Part shown: in pieces, positions 63,693-64,000 of the stretch
Layout of the letters: every line of letters begins with the position of its first letter
Numbering within the stretch: the stretch's first letter is position 1
Origin: Bretschneidera sinensis
Taxonomy: Eukaryota > Streptophyta > Magnoliopsida > Brassicales > Akaniaceae
Length of the DNA stretch: 64,000 bases
Assembly: GCA_023935145.1 (NCBI GenBank)
Contig: CM043700.1
Location: forward strand, 71,210,120-71,274,119
Direction of reading: 5' to 3'
Notes under the pieces: generated by a model
The model's input: only the letters and a program-made list of their open reading frames with translations
The model's database searches: none
Told to the model about the DNA's origin: nothing
Program-made: the position numbers and the translations under genes

Positions 63693-64000
63693 CAACATTT
63701 TACTAGAAGTCATCTTACTAGAAGTAATCATATTGGCATTTAAGTTCTTTATTTTCAAATTTGGTCATATAAATCACTTTTTATAGACATAAATGTAATA
63801 AGACTTTGCATTACACTTCCGGTTTCTTTTCTTATTTTATTTATTATAAAAGAAATAATCATCACAAAACATTAATAATCTTAATTAGTCATAAACCTCT
63901 TAGTCCAAAACTCTTTCTTACATAACACAACATTAGCTCCTTGTAAACAACATCAATCACAATAGTTTTTAATTTACCACAATCAACATTTCGGGCCATT
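63693..64000. other. unassigned AT-rich DNA at the window end
   Basis: Starts with a small repeat (TTACTAGAAGTCATC, TTACTAGAAGTAATC); ACTAGAAGTAA also occurs in H (about 36016). No ORF or element could be assigned. Confidence 0.5.

Noticed and set aside
1..64000. Search for rRNA, organellar insertions, telomere or satellite arrays, and bacterial-type operons
   Set aside because: None recognised by eye in the window.

Overview
This is repeat-rich nuclear DNA of a flowering plant, most probably a eudicot. The grounds are Ty1/copia elements of the Tork/Tnt1 type, Ty3/gypsy elements of Athila, Tekay and CRM-like types, primer-binding sites matching plant initiator-Met and Asp-type tRNAs, a tRNA-derived SINE, and jacalin-related lectin exons split by introns. 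The species cannot be named from the window. There is no bacterial operon, CRISPR array, rRNA or functional tRNA gene. Nearly all coding sequence is transposon-derived and broken. The only host gene material is a jacalin-lectin gene fragment at about 33978-40594.

Layout, left to right. 1-1245: end of an antisense copia element (N) with two LTR copies in tandem. 1246-21883: a Tekay-like Ty3/gypsy element (A, sense). Its 5' LTR is partly duplicated and split by an antisense CRM-like element (B, 3592-10123). Its RNase H region is split by a non-autonomous Athila-like element (F, 15120-21034, perfect 5-bp target duplication CCTAC). Its integrase and half of its 3' LTR are deleted. 21884-33363: pieces of another long Tekay-like LTR (J), interrupted by a solo LTR of the A family (I, 22379-24527) and by a second Athila-like element (G, 25524-32250, perfect duplication AACTC).

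33364-40594: jacalin-related lectin exons. The first recognisable exon is split by a solo LTR (H, 34377-37291, perfect duplication ATAAG), and the LTR-exon junction was later duplicated in tandem. The second exon has an open frame but a lost splice acceptor. An intron carries a SINE. The last exon is intact to its stop codon. 40595-42127: 3' flank and a DNA-transposon remnant with a Myb/SANT-like fragment.

42128-59561: Tekay-like LTR pieces (K, L and neighbours), into which an antisense CRM-like element C (42438-55279, two 716-bp LTRs) inserted. C is itself split in its protease-RT linker by an antisense copia element D (46212-52170). 59562-63692: a second copia copy (E) of the same family as D, cut off at its protease. 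63693-64000: unassigned AT-rich DNA.

How the parts relate: nesting gives a relative order of insertion (F and B after A; G and I after J; D after C after K; H after the lectin exon; the 608-bp duplication after H). The most notable features are: reiterated CpG-containing, near-palindromic words in the LTRs of unrelated families; two Athila-like elements reduced to gag or gag plus protease; pol reading frames that run into the LTRs of B and C; three tandem primer-binding-site-like sequences in D; one nonsense codon shared by D and E; and an amplified symmetric-phase lectin exon. All boundaries were read by eye. Those defined by TG...CA ends plus target duplications are good to a few bases; fragment boundaries are approximate.
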